Shown here piece after piece: positions 51,108 through 60,597 of a DNA stretch of 64,000 bases (its first letter is position 1; every line of letters starts with the position of its first letter). The stretch is taken from the NCBI RefSeq assembly GCF_008709575.1, contig NZ_VYIK01000007.1:1-64000 (forward strand). Reading direction: 5' to 3'. Position numbers and translations under genes: made by a program. The DNA comes from Mycobacterium sp. (GTDB lineage: Bacteria; Actinomycetota; Actinomycetes; Mycobacteriales; Mycobacteriaceae). The notes beneath the pieces are model-generated. The model was not told where the DNA came from. It searched no databases and was given only the letters and a program-made list of their open reading frames with translations.

Positions 51108-52260
51108 TTTCCCGGCCAGCGGGCTGCTTGCCGATGAGTATCAGCAGCTGGTCAAGACGGTGCGCGATTTTGCGCGCAGCGTGGTCGCGCCGGTCGCGGC
51201 CCGCCACGACGCCGAGCATTCCTTCCCCTATGAAGTCGTCGCCGCGATGGCCGACATCGGCTTGTTCGGGCTGCCGTTTCCCCAGGAGTGGGGCGGGATG
51301 GGCGGTGACTACTTCGCGTTGTGCCTGGCCCTGGAGGAATTGGCCAAGGTGGACCAAAGCGTGGCGATCACCCTGGAGGCCGCTGTGTCGCTGGGCGCGA
51401 TGCCGGTCTATCGGTTTGGCACCGAGGCGCAGAAGCGGGAATGGCTGCCGCAGTTGACCAGTGGTCGTGCCCTGGGTGCGTTCGGGCTTACCGAACCGGG
51501 CGGCGGCACCGATGCGGGCGCGACCAAAACCACCGCCCGTCTCGACGACGGGCACTGGGTGATCAACGGATCCAAACAGTTCATCACCAACTCCGGTACC
51601 GCTATCACCACGCTGGTCACGGTCACCGCCGTCACCGGTGTGCGCGACGGTAAGAAAGAGATCTCCGCGATCCTGATTCCGGTGCCCACACCCGGGCTCA
51701 CCGTGGAACCCGCCTACGACAAGGTCGGCTGGAGGGCGTCGGACACGCATCCGCTGACCTTCGACGACGTGCGGGTGCCGGAGCACAACCTGCTCGGCGA
51801 GCGCGGTCGCGGGTACGCCAACTTCCTGCGCATCCTCGACGAGGGCCGCATCGCGATCGCCGCGTTGGCCACCGGCGCGGCACAGGGCTGCCTTGACGAA
51901 AGCGTCAAATACGCCCGCCAGCGTGAAGCGTTCGGGCAACCGCTCGGCCGTTACCAGGCGGTCGAGTTCACCATCGCCCGAATGGAGGCCCGCGCTCACA
52001 CCGCGCGCACCGCCTACTACCACGCCGCCGCACTGATGCTGGCCGGTAAGCCGTTCAAGAAAGAGGCCGCGATCGCCAAGCTGGTGGCCAGCGAGGCGGC
52101 CATGGACAACGCCCGGGCCGCCACCCAGATTCACGGCGGATACGGGTTCATGAACGAGTTCGCCGTCGCCCGCCACTACCGGGACAGCAAGATTCTCGAG
52201 ATCGGTGAGGGGACCAGCGAAGTCCAGTTGATGCTGATCGCCAGGGAGGTGGGACTGTGA
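51100..52260 (+). CDS. fadE19: acyl-CoA dehydrogenase (isovaleryl-CoA type)
   Basis: 386-residue acyl-CoA dehydrogenase, expected to convert isovaleryl-CoA to 3-methylcrotonyl-CoA, the substrate of AccA1/AccD1. Motifs: [19 protein letters not shown] loop, [31 protein letters not shown], and C-terminal [12 protein letters not shown] and [19 protein letters not shown] at 51100 (MSDFPASG) matches the M. tuberculosis FadE19 start and overlaps the accA1 stop by 8 bp; AAGGA lies upstream. Upstream in-frame Met at 51079 is less likely. It ends with a 4-bp overlap with the next gene. Confidence 0.95.
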   Translation: MSDFPASGLLADEYQQLVKTVRDFARSVVAPVAARHDAEHSFPYEVVAAMADIGLFGLPFPQEWGGMGGDYFALCLALEELAKVDQSVAITLEAAVSLGAMPVYRFGTEAQKREWLPQLTSGRALGAFGLTEPGGGTDAGATKTTARLDDGHWVINGSKQFITNSGTAITTLVTVTAVTGVRDGKKEISAILIPVPTPGLTVEPAYDKVGWRASDTHPLTFDDVRVPEHNLLGERGRGYANFLRILDEGRIAIAALATGAAQGCLDESVKYARQREAFGQPLGRYQAVEFTIARMEARAHTARTAYYHAAALMLAGKPFKKEAAIAKLVASEAAMDNARAATQIHGGYGFMNEFAVARHYRDSKILEIGEGTSEVQLMLIAREVGL

Positions 52261-52751
52261 GCGGCGCGTCGCGCGCAATCATCCAGCGCGGGCTGTGGTT
52301 CGACGAGTTCGAAATCGGCGTGCGGTATCTGCACCGGCCGGGACGGACGATCACCGAAGCCGACAATGTGTTGTTCACGACGCTGACGATGAACACCCAG
52401 GCCCTGCATCTGGACGCCGCGTTCTCCGCCGCGCTGCCGCCGTTTCACCAGCGCCTGGTGAACTCGATGTTGACACTGTCGACTCTGGTCGGATTGTCGG
52501 TCGCTCAGCTGACCCAGGGGACGATCGTCGCCAACCTCGGGTTCTCCGACATTGGTTTTCCCAAGCCGCTGTTCCACGGCGACACGTTGTATGCCGAAAC
52601 CGTGATCACCGACAAGCGCGAGTCGAAGAGCCGTCCGGGAGAAGGCATCGTGACGTTCGAACACACCGGACGCAACCAGCACGGTGATGTCGTCGCGATC
52701 GCGACCCGAAAAACACTGGTACGTATGCGGCCGGGGGAGGACGGCGGCTGA
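52257..52751 (+). CDS. MaoC-like hydratase (Rv2499c-like)
   Basis: 164-residue MaoC-family hotdog protein. TMNTQALHLDAAFS replaces the usual G-D-x-N-P-x-H-x-D, keeping Asn46 and the catalytic-type His51 and Asp53 but losing the leading Gly-Asp. A hydration step in the leucine pathway (3-methylglutaconyl-CoA or a mesaconyl/itaconyl-type CoA) is the likely role, given citE directly downstream. GTG start with 4-bp overlap upstream (GTGA); its TGA overlaps the citE ATG. Confidence 0.88.
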   Translation: MSGASRAIIQRGLWFDEFEIGVRYLHRPGRTITEADNVLFTTLTMNTQALHLDAAFSAALPPFHQRLVNSMLTLSTLVGLSVAQLTQGTIVANLGFSDIGFPKPLFHGDTLYAETVITDKRESKSRPGEGIVTFEHTGRNQHGDVVAIATRKTLVRMRPGEDGG

Positions 52752-53563
52752 TGGTTCTGCACGACCCCGGCCCGGCGTGGCTGTTCTGCCCGGCCGACCG
52801 CCCAGATCGCTTCGAAAAAGCTGCTGCTGCAGCCGATATCGTGATCCTCGATCTGGAGGACGGAGTGGCCGCCGCGGACCGCCCGGCTGCCAGGCAGGCT
52901 CTCGTCGACGTGCCGCTCGACCCGGCTCGCACCGTGGTGCGGGTCAATGCGTTCGGCACTCCCGACCAGCAGCTCGACCTCGAGGCCGTGGCGCGCACCC
53001 GGTACGACACCGTGATGCTGCCCAAATGCGAAGGAGACCAACACGTCGGCGCACTGGCGCCGCTGGACGTGATCGTGCTGGTCGAATCACCGCTGGGTGC
53101 GCTCGCCGTCACCGACAGTGTTCGCGCCGACAACGCCGTCGCGGTGATGTGGGGTGCAGAAGACCTCTTCGCCGCACTCGGCGGCACCGCCAACCGCTAC
53201 CCCGATGGGACCTACCGGGAAGTGGCTCGCTACGTCCGGTCGCAGTCGCTGCTGGCGGCCAAGGCCTACGGGCGGCTGGCGCTGGATTCGGTCTACCTCG
53301 ACATCAAAGACCTCGACGGGCTTCGCGCCGAGGTCGACGACGCCGTCGCGGTGGGCTTCGACGCCAAGGTTGCTGTCCACCCCGGCCAGGTGCCGGTGAT
53401 CCGGGCCGGCTACGCGCCCACACCCGAGCAGGTGCAGTGGGCGCGTAGCGTCCTGGCCGCCGCTGCCGACGGGCGCGGTGTCTTCGCATTCGAGGGCACC
53501 ATGGTGGATGCGCCGGTGCTGCGGCGAGCCGAGCGGATCGTGCAGCGGGCGGCTGGTCGGTAG
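52751..53563 (+). CDS. citE: CitE-like beta-hydroxyacyl-CoA lyase
   Basis: 270-residue HpcH/HpaI-CitE TIM-barrel lyase. LFCPADRPDRFEKA opens the barrel; DIVILDLEDGV and VESPLGA carry the CoA- and Mg-binding acids; the C-terminal lid has AFEGTMVDAPVL. The M. tuberculosis counterpart Rv2498c is a bifunctional enzyme cleaving citramalyl-CoA (itaconate breakdown) and beta-hydroxy-beta-methylglutaryl-CoA (leucine breakdown). Last gene of the operon here. In M. tuberculosis the keto-acid dehydrogenase genes follow; here a convergent enoyl-CoA hydratase gene follows after 26 bp. Confidence 0.93.
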   Translation: MVLHDPGPAWLFCPADRPDRFEKAAAAADIVILDLEDGVAAADRPAARQALVDVPLDPARTVVRVNAFGTPDQQLDLEAVARTRYDTVMLPKCEGDQHVGALAPLDVIVLVESPLGALAVTDSVRADNAVAVMWGAEDLFAALGGTANRYPDGTYREVARYVRSQSLLAAKAYGRLALDSVYLDIKDLDGLRAEVDDAVAVGFDAKVAVHPGQVPVIRAGYAPTPEQVQWARSVLAAAADGRGVFAFEGTMVDAPVLRRAERIVQRAAGR

Positions 53564-53589
53564 CAGTGCCGGGCCCTGCCTCGGAGGAC

Positions 53590-54348
53590 CTAGCGGTCCC
53601 GGGCGGCGGCCAACCGGGCGGCGAACTCCGGGGACCGGATCGACCTGGCCTGCGGGCCCAGTTCGGCCATTTTGGCGAATTCGTGCGCTTCGACGTCGAC
53701 CGACCCCGGGCTGGCGGTGGCGCGCATGGTGGCTTTGGTCGCCAGCACGACCTCCCGCGGGGCGGCGGCAGCGCCCGCCGCCAGCTCCAACGCCGCGCCG
53801 ACCGGGTCGTCGGCGATGCTCAGCGCCAGCCCGTAGCGCACAGCAGATTCCGCGTCGAAGCGCATCCCGAACAACAGGGCAGCGCGGGCTACTTGCGGCC
53901 CCACCGCCCGCTGCAGCATCCAGGTCGCGCCCCCACCCGGGTGCAGGCCGAGTTTTTGGAACCGGGCGTCGAACAACGCGGCGGGTCCGGCGATGCGCAC
54001 GTCGGCGGCCAGCGCCAGGTTCAGTCCGGCGCCGACGGCCGGGCCGTTGACCGCGGCGATCGTGGGCAGTGTGCAGCGACCGACGGCCATGAACCCGTCG
54101 TAGAGCTGCAGCAGGCTCTCCTCGGTGGCCGCACCCAGTGCGCGCAGGTCGGCGCCCGCGCAGAACGCCGTGCCGGCGCCGGTGACGACGACGGCGTGCA
54201 CGTCGGGATCGGCTTCGGCGCGTTGCACGGCGGCGCGTAACTGTGTCGACATCCTGGCGGTGACGGCGTTGCGCCGATCGGGGTCGTTGACGGTGATCAG
54301 CGCCACGTGATCGTCGGCGCGGTACACGACGAGGTCGGACTCCGGCAT
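53590..54348 (-). CDS. echA14: enoyl-CoA hydratase/isomerase family protein
   Basis: 252-residue crotonase-fold protein. The oxyanion-hole segments [10 protein letters not shown] (about 60-69) and [16 protein letters not shown] (about 98-113) are clear. In the catalytic region the sequence is [14 protein letters not shown], where the common Glu is not obvious, so isomerase or other crotonase chemistry is possible. ATG at 54346-54348 is used; the longer open frame to 54591 adds a low-complexity start. The symbol rests on synteny with Rv2486 next to the WS/DGAT-plsC-plsB2 genes and is the least certain part. Confidence 0.8.
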   Translation of the reverse strand: MPESDLVVYRADDHVALITVNDPDRRNAVTARMSTQLRAAVQRAEADPDVHAVVVTGAGTAFCAGADLRALGAATEESLLQLYDGFMAVGRCTLPTIAAVNGPAVGAGLNLALAADVRIAGPAALFDARFQKLGLHPGGGATWMLQRAVGPQVARAALLFGMRFDAESAVRYGLALSIADDPVGAALELAAGAAAAPREVVLATKATMRATASPGSVDVEAHEFAKMAELGPQARSIRSPEFAARLAAARDR

Positions 54349-54425
54349 TGTGGTGTGTCTCCGGGGCTGGGAGCAGATCGACGCACTAACGCTAGTCGGC
54401 TCCCGCGAGCGGGTGCGTTGCGGTG

Positions 54426-54626
54426 CTAGAAAATGGTGCCGAGGAGGTCGATCCCGGATCCCATCGCGCTGAGCGTCGACACCGCGTTGTTGAGATCGTC
54501 GGCGATGTCGTCGAGTGAGGTCGCGACGCCCGCCGTGGCGCTGGTGGCCGGGTCGGAAAAGCCGGCGAAGTGCCGGGCACCACGGAAACAACCGTCAAGC
54601 AGCAGCCCGGCTTGTGGACCGCCGTG
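54426..54626 (-). pseudogene. possible 3' remnant of a mycobacterial protein gene
   Basis: A frame ending in TAG at 54426-54428 encodes [19 protein letters not shown] then [11 protein letters not shown], a helical, protein-like C-terminus. Its only ATG (54657-54659) lies inside tRNA-Arg, and there is no ribosome-binding site or good start between. This suggests the tail of a decayed or truncated gene (such C-termini occur in PE-like and small secreted mycobacterial proteins). It could also be chance. Confidence 0.3.
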
Positions 54627-54700
54627 TGCCCCCGGCAGGACTCGAACCTGCGACCACAAGATTAGAAGTCATGTGCTCTGTCCAACTGAGCTACGGAGGC
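54627..54700 (-). tRNA. tRNA-Arg (TCT)
   Basis: Reads leftward from 54700: acceptor GCCTCCG pairs with CGGGGGC (one G-U), the anticodon arm CATGACTTCTAATCTTG has anticodon TCT, and the T-arm contains GGTTCGAGTCC. The discriminator is A; CCA is not encoded. Confidence 0.96.
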
Positions 54701-55164
54701 ATGACCAGGTCAGTCTAGCCAACAGCGACCACAGCCGGCCCCGGTCGGATTGCCGGGCTCGTCCTCGCGAGCACGGCGGCGGTCGCCGCGCCGCGCTGCA
54801 GGAGTCCTCCGGGCCCGGCCAGCGACATTGCCGTCGTTGTGCGGCACAGACGTCGGACATCGCCTACGGGCGTCGGGCGGCCGATGCCGTCGCCGACTTT
54901 ATGGGTGTCGGGTACGGTCGGCATCTCCGCCCGCGACGCCGTGTTGCGCGCAAACAACCGACATCGGCCAGTTGGATTGTTAATCCGGCAGCATCCCACG
55001 GTGTTTCGCGGGATGTCGAGCGGGAAGTCCTCGTAGGGGGCCGATCCGGTCAATCGGCCACCACCACCGCGTCGACCGGACTAGCGTTGTGGGGACACGT
55101 GGGTCAGCGGGGTAACGGGAGGCTTTAGTGGCGATCGCAGACCTGGCACGCCGAGGAGGCGACG
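54701..55164. other. 464-bp gap upstream of the lipid operon, no gene seen
   Basis: Short open frames on both strands look random, and no RNA gene or repeat is evident. The end of this gap should hold the promoter of the WS/DGAT-plsC-plsB2 operon, and GGAGG lies 6 nt before the GTG at 55165. Confidence 0.5.
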
Positions 55165-56640
55165 GTGGCTGAGCCCGTCGACGCGGCCGGATTGCCGACC
55201 GAGCTGGGAGCGGTCGATTATCTGTTGCATCGCGGGGAGGCGAATCCGCGGACCCGCTCGGGAATCATGGCGGTGGAAATTCTTGACACCACCCCGAACT
55301 GGGACCGCTTTCGGGCCCGTTTCGAAAACGTGTCCCGTCGGGTGCTGCGGCTGCGCCAGAAGGTGGTCGTGCCGACGCTGCCGACCACGGCGCCGCGCTG
55401 GGTGGTCGATCCCGACTTCAACCTGGACTTCCACGTGCGACGGATGCGCGTCGCGGAGCCCGGCACGCTGCGGGAGGTGTTCGATCTGGCCGAGGTGATG
55501 CTGCAATCGCCACTGGACATCGCGCGACCGCTGTGGGCGGTCACGCTGGTCGAGGGCCTCGCCGGAGGACAGGCCGCGACCCTGCTGCATCTGTCCCACG
55601 CGGTCACCGATGGCGTGGGCAGTGTGGAGATGTTCGCTCAGATTTACGACCTGGAACGGGACCCGCCGCCCGCGCCGACACCGCCGCAACCGATTCCGGA
55701 GGATGTGTCGCCCACCGACCTGATGCGTGAGGGCGTCATCCACCTGCCGACAGCCGTGGTCGGGGGAATCCGGGACGCCCTGTGGGGAGCCGCTTCGGTG
55801 CTCGGGCGCGCGGTGGTCAACCCGATGTCGACGGTGGCGGCGGTGGCGGACTACGCTCGCTCCAGCGTGCGGGTGATGCGCCGGGCGGCCGATCCGTCGC
55901 CGCTGTTGCAACGCCGCAGCCTGGCCAGTCGCTCCGAAGCGATCGACATGCTGCTCGCCGATCTGCACAGGGCCGCCAAGGCGGGTGGCGGATCGATCAA
56001 CGACGCTTATCTTGCCGGTCTGTGTGGCGCGTTGGGCCGTTATCACCAGGCCCTCGGCGTGCCGCTCGCCACGTTGCCGATGGCGGTGCCGGTAAACCTG
56101 CGTTCGCAATCGGATCCGGCCGGCGGTAACCGGTTCACCGGGGTCAACCTGGCGGCGCCGGTGGGGACGGCAGACCCGGTCGAGCGGATGAGAAAGATCC
56201 GGGCGCAGATGACCCAGCGCCGCGAGGAGCCCGCGATGGACGTCGTCGGTTCGATCGCACCGCTGCTCAGCATCTTGCCCGCGCCGTTGCTGGAATCCAT
56301 GACCAGTTCGGTGATCGCCTCGGACGTGCAGGCCAGCAATGTTCCCGTCTATCCCGGCGATACCTATATCGCTGGAGCGAAGATCTTGCGCCAATACGGT
56401 ATCGGCCCGTTACCCGGGGTGGCCATGATGGTGGTGCTGATATCGCGGGGCGGGTACTGCACTGTCACCGTGCGCTATGACCGGGCCGCTGTCCGGGACG
56501 AGCAACTGTTCGCCCGTTGCCTGCTGGAGGGTTTCGACGAAATCCTCGCACTGGCCGGTGAACCCGCACCGCACGCCGTGCCCGCATCGTTTGATGTCCA
56601 GCCGGCTGATGCGTCGGCCCGGTCGGTGTCGGGTTCATGA
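55165..56640 (+). CDS. wax ester synthase/diacylglycerol acyltransferase family (Rv2484c-like)
   Basis: 491-residue WS/DGAT protein, which esterifies diacylglycerol or fatty alcohols with acyl-CoA for storage lipid. The active-site motif HHxxxDG appears as SHAVTDG (Ser144, His145, Asp149, Gly150); loss of the first His occurs in several mycobacterial paralogs and the second is the essential one. Other family marks are PLWAVTLVEGL and the C-terminal NVPVYPGDTYIAGAKI. GTG start after GGAGG. It overlaps plsC by 4 bp, linking triacylglycerol formation with phosphatidate synthesis. Confidence 0.92.
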   Translation: MAEPVDAAGLPTELGAVDYLLHRGEANPRTRSGIMAVEILDTTPNWDRFRARFENVSRRVLRLRQKVVVPTLPTTAPRWVVDPDFNLDFHVRRMRVAEPGTLREVFDLAEVMLQSPLDIARPLWAVTLVEGLAGGQAATLLHLSHAVTDGVGSVEMFAQIYDLERDPPPAPTPPQPIPEDVSPTDLMREGVIHLPTAVVGGIRDALWGAASVLGRAVVNPMSTVAAVADYARSSVRVMRRAADPSPLLQRRSLASRSEAIDMLLADLHRAAKAGGGSINDAYLAGLCGALGRYHQALGVPLATLPMAVPVNLRSQSDPAGGNRFTGVNLAAPVGTADPVERMRKIRAQMTQRREEPAMDVVGSIAPLLSILPAPLLESMTSSVIASDVQASNVPVYPGDTYIAGAKILRQYGIGPLPGVAMMVVLISRGGYCTVTVRYDRAAVRDEQLFARCLLEGFDEILALAGEPAPHAVPASFDVQPADASARSVSGS

Positions 56641-58211
56641 CCACCCCTGAGAGCCGCAAACCGCCGCGCGATCTTCGGCTGCCCGGCTCTGTCGCCGAGA
56701 TCGCCGCGAGCCCGGCGGGACCGCAGATCGGTGCCTTCTTCGATTTGGACGGCACGCTGGTCGCCGGTTTCACCGCCGTCATCCTCACCCAGGAACGTCT
56801 GCGGCGACGAGACATCAGTGTGGGCGAGCTGATCACCATGGTGCAGGCCGGTCTGAACCACCGGCTCGGGCGCCTCGAATTCGAGGAACTGATCGGCAAG
56901 GCCGCGGCGGCGCTGGCCGGACGCGCACTCAGCGACCTCGAAGAAATCGGCGAGCGGCTCTTCGTCCATCGCATCGAATCGCGGATCTACCCCGAGATGC
57001 GGGAGTTGGTGCGCGCCCACCTGGCCCGCGGCCACACGGTGGTGCTCAGTTCGTCGGCGCTGACCATCCAGGTCGATCCGGTGGCCCGCTTCCTGGGGAT
57101 CCCCAACACCTTGACCAACAAATTCGAGACCGACGACAACGGCATCCTCACCGGACGAGTGGTCCAGCCGATCCTGTGGGGGCCGGGAAAGGCGTCGGCG
57201 GTGCAGAAGTTCGCCGCCGAACACGGTATCGACCTGCAGGAAAGCTACTTCTACGCCGACGGCGACGAAGACGTCGCGTTGATGCACCTGGTCGGCAATC
57301 CGCGGCCGACCAACCCGGAAGGCAAGATGGCCGCCGTCGCCCGCCGTCACGGCTGGCCGATCCTGCGGTTCACCAGCCGCCACGGCGGTATCGGCGCGCA
57401 GCTGCGCACCCTGGCCGGGATCGCCTCGGTGCTGCCCGTCGCCACCGGCGCGCTGTGGATCGGTCTGCTCACCCGCAGCCGGCGCCGCGGAGTGAACTTC
57501 TTCACCTCCACGTGGTCACAGCTTTTGCTGGCCGCCAGCGGTGTGCAGCTCAACGTCATCGGTGCGGAAAACCTGACCGTGCAGCGTCCGGCCGTGTTCA
57601 TCTTCAACCATCGCAACCAGGTCGATCCGATCATCGCCGCTGCGCTGGTGCGGGACAACTGGATCGGGGTGGGCAAAAAAGAACTGGCGAGCGACCCGAT
57701 GATCGGCACATTGGGCAGGTTGGTCGATGCGGTCTTCATCGACCGCGACGATCCCACCGCTGCGGTGGACAGCTTGCATGAAGTCGAAGAGCGGGCGCGG
57801 CAGGGACTTTCGATCGTGATCGCCCCGGAAGGGACCCGGATGGACACCACAACCGTAGGGCCGTTCAAGAAAGGGCCGTTCCGGATCGCGATGGCCGCCG
57901 GAATCCCTCTGGTGCCGATTGTGATCCGCAATGCGGAGATCATCGCCGCTCGTAACTCCACGACGATGAACCCAGGCACGGTCGATATCGCCGTGTATCC
58001 GCCGATCTCGGTCAGTGACTGGACCCTGGACGACTTGCCCGATCGGATCGCGCAGGTGCGCCAGCTGTATGTCGACACCCTGGCCGACTGGCCTTACGAC
58101 GGACTGCCCAAGCCAATTCTTGACACGCGGGAGAAAAAGTCGGCGCCGCGGAAGCGCTCCGCTGCCAAAAAGGCCGCGACGGCAACATCTCGGGCGAAGG
58201 GACAACCGTGA
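56637..58211 (+). CDS. plsC: bifunctional HAD-like phosphatase / 1-acylglycerol-3-phosphate acyltransferase
   Basis: 524-residue two-domain protein. Residues about 30-270 are an HAD-IB (SerB-like) domain with FFDLDGTLV (Asp36, Asp38) and [11 protein letters not shown]. Residues about 300-480 are a PlsC acyltransferase with NHRNQVD (His325, Asp330) and PEGTR near 397-401. The C-terminus is Lys/Ala/Arg-rich and probably disordered. The fusion could make and dephosphorylate phosphatidate in one chain, feeding diacylglycerol to the upstream WS/DGAT (inference). Counterpart of Rv2483c; 4-bp overlaps at both ends. Confidence 0.93.
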   Translation: MTTPESRKPPRDLRLPGSVAEIAASPAGPQIGAFFDLDGTLVAGFTAVILTQERLRRRDISVGELITMVQAGLNHRLGRLEFEELIGKAAAALAGRALSDLEEIGERLFVHRIESRIYPEMRELVRAHLARGHTVVLSSSALTIQVDPVARFLGIPNTLTNKFETDDNGILTGRVVQPILWGPGKASAVQKFAAEHGIDLQESYFYADGDEDVALMHLVGNPRPTNPEGKMAAVARRHGWPILRFTSRHGGIGAQLRTLAGIASVLPVATGALWIGLLTRSRRRGVNFFTSTWSQLLLAASGVQLNVIGAENLTVQRPAVFIFNHRNQVDPIIAAALVRDNWIGVGKKELASDPMIGTLGRLVDAVFIDRDDPTAAVDSLHEVEERARQGLSIVIAPEGTRMDTTTVGPFKKGPFRIAMAAGIPLVPIVIRNAEIIAARNSTTMNPGTVDIAVYPPISVSDWTLDDLPDRIAQVRQLYVDTLADWPYDGLPKPILDTREKKSAPRKRSAAKKAATATSRAKGQP

Positions 58212-60550
58212 CGACACCTGCCACCGTCACCGGCACATTCGCCACCACCGATGACACGCTGGTTTTGGCTTCTGTGTCATCGGCGGTGGAATCCGAACTA
58301 CTGGCAAGCTGGCTGGACAGGCAGCGTGAACGCTACCCGGATACCAAGATCGACGTGCTGCGGTTGCCGCCGGACGACCCGCCGCCCGCGGCGCTCGCGC
58401 AACTTGTCGAACAACTCGAACTCGACGACGACCGTTCTATCGTGCCGGTGCGGGTGTTTTGGCTGCCTCGTGCGGGCGCTTCGACACTGAGTCGGATCGC
58501 GGCGTTGCTACCGGGCCGCGATCCCTACCATCCCAGTGAGCGCCGGCAGCGGCATATCGTGCGGTCCGAACCCGGCCGGGCCCGGGTCGTGGCCGGCGAA
58601 TCCGCGAAGGTCTCCGAGCTGCGTCAGCAGTGGCGCGATCTCACGGTGGGGGAAAACTCCCGGGATTTCGCGCGTTTCGTCATCCGCCGGGCGCTGCTGG
58701 CGCTGGAACGTGCCGAATACCGGATCTTAGGACCGCAGTACAAGTCTCCCCGGTTGGTCAAGCCGGAGATGCTGGCATCAGCGCGATTTCGCGCCGGCCT
58801 GGACAAGATCCCGGGAGCCACTGTCGAGGCGGCCGGACAGATACTCGACGAGCTCGCGACGGGGTGGAGCCGCGCCTCCGTTGACTTCGTCTCTGTGCTG
58901 GGCAGGCTGCTCAGCCGCGGTTTCGACCGCGAAATCGACTACGACGAGTACCAGGTGGCGGCGATGCGCGTCGCTTTGGAGGCTCATCCGGCGGTACTGC
59001 TGTTCTCACACCGTTCCTATCTCGACGGTGTGGTCGTGCCGATCGCCATGCAGGAGAACCGGCTGCCGCCCGTGCATGTGTTCGCCGGCATCAACTTGGC
59101 GTTCGGGGTCATGGGCCCGCTATTGCGCCGCGCCGGAGTTATCTTCATCCGGCGCAACATCGCTAATGACCCGCTCTACAAATACGTGCTCAAGGAGTAT
59201 GTGGGCTACGTCGTCGAGAAGCGGTTCAACCTGAGCTGGTCTATCGAGGGCACCCGCTCACGTACCGGAAAGATGTTGCCACCCAAGCTCGGTCTGATGA
59301 GCTATGTCGCCGACGCTTATCTGGACGGCCGCAGCGACGATATCCTGCTGCAAGGGATTTCGATCAGCTTCGACCAGCTGCACGAGACCGCTGAGTACGC
59401 TGCTTATGCGCGTGGCGCCGAAAAGAAGGCCGAGGGATTCGGCTGGCTGTACAAATTCATCAAAGCCCAGGGTGAGCGTAACTACGGCAAGATCTACGTT
59501 CGCTTCCCCGAGGCGGTGTCGATGCGGCAGTACCTGGGCCCTGCACACGGCCCGGTCGCCACCGATCCGGATGCCAAACGCCTTGCCTTGCAGAAGATGA
59601 CGTTCGAGGTTGCCTGGCGGATTTTACAGTCGACACCGGTGAACGCCACCGGGCTGGTTTCGGCGCTGCTGCTGGCCACCCACGGCGTAGCGTTGACCCT
59701 GGAACAGTTACATCACACTTTGCAGGATTCACTGGACTACCTCGAGCGCAAGCAAAACCCGATGTCGACCAGCGCGTTGCGGTTGCGTACTCCCGACGGG
59801 GTGCGCGCGGCGGTCGACGCGCTGTCCAACGGGCATCCGGTCACCCGCGTGGATGGCGGTCGGGAGCCGGTGTGGCGTATCGCCCCCGAACATGAGCACA
59901 TCGCAGCGTTCTACCGCAACTCGGTGATCCACGCCTTCCTGGAGACCTCGATCGTCGAGCTGGCACTGGCCTATGCCGGGCGCGTCGACGGCGACCGGGT
60001 GCAGGCATTCTGGACACAGGCGATGCGGTTACGGGATCTGCTGAAATTTGACTTCTACTTCGCTGATTCGGCGGCCTTCCGAAAGAACATCGCCGCAGAG
60101 ATGACGTGGCACACCGATTGGGAGGCCCATGTCGCCGCGGGCGCTGCGGAGATCGACGCGATGCTGTTCGACAAGCGGCCGTTGATGTCGGACGCCATGC
60201 TGCGGGTGTTTTTCGAGGCGTACGAGATCGTCGCCGACGTGCTGCGCGACGCCCCGGCGGAGATCGGCGACAAAGAGTTGACCCGGCTGGCTCTGGGGGT
60301 GGGCCGGCAATACGTGGCGCAGGGCCGGGTGCGCAGCAGCGAGCCGGTGTCCACGCTGCTGTTCGCCACGGCGCGTCAGGTAGTCGCCGACCAGCACCTC
60401 TTGGAGCCGGCAGCCGACCTGACCGAGCGCCGCATGGCGTTTCGCCGTGAACTACGCGGCATCCTGGGCGACTTCGACCACGTCGCGCAGATCGCGCGCG
60501 AGCAGTTCGTCGCCCGGGAAGTCGCGGCGCGCGGCCTGGCGGGCGGGTAG
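58208..60550 (+). CDS. plsB2: glycerol-3-phosphate acyltransferase
   Basis: 780-residue PlsB-type enzyme catalysing the first acylation of glycerol-3-phosphate at the membrane. Acyltransferase blocks: HRSYLDG (His268, Asp273), [16 protein letters not shown], and [11 protein letters not shown] (Glu347), in the expected order and spacing. The long N- and C-terminal regions are typical of PlsB and the length is close to the M. tuberculosis protein (789). GTG start overlapping plsC by 4 bp. Confidence 0.95.
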   Translation: MTTPATVTGTFATTDDTLVLASVSSAVESELLASWLDRQRERYPDTKIDVLRLPPDDPPPAALAQLVEQLELDDDRSIVPVRVFWLPRAGASTLSRIAALLPGRDPYHPSERRQRHIVRSEPGRARVVAGESAKVSELRQQWRDLTVGENSRDFARFVIRRALLALERAEYRILGPQYKSPRLVKPEMLASARFRAGLDKIPGATVEAAGQILDELATGWSRASVDFVSVLGRLLSRGFDREIDYDEYQVAAMRVALEAHPAVLLFSHRSYLDGVVVPIAMQENRLPPVHVFAGINLAFGVMGPLLRRAGVIFIRRNIANDPLYKYVLKEYVGYVVEKRFNLSWSIEGTRSRTGKMLPPKLGLMSYVADAYLDGRSDDILLQGISISFDQLHETAEYAAYARGAEKKAEGFGWLYKFIKAQGERNYGKIYVRFPEAVSMRQYLGPAHGPVATDPDAKRLALQKMTFEVAWRILQSTPVNATGLVSALLLATHGVALTLEQLHHTLQDSLDYLERKQNPMSTSALRLRTPDGVRAAVDALSNGHPVTRVDGGREPVWRIAPEHEHIAAFYRNSVIHAFLETSIVELALAYAGRVDGDRVQAFWTQAMRLRDLLKFDFYFADSAAFRKNIAAEMTWHTDWEAHVAAGAAEIDAMLFDKRPLMSDAMLRVFFEAYEIVADVLRDAPAEIGDKELTRLALGVGRQYVAQGRVRSSEPVSTLLFATARQVVADQHLLEPAADLTERRMAFRRELRGILGDFDHVAQIAREQFVAREVAARGLAGG

Positions 60551-60597
60551 CGCCGGCGCCGGGTAGAGCGTTGTCGCGGCATGCCTACCCTGGACAC

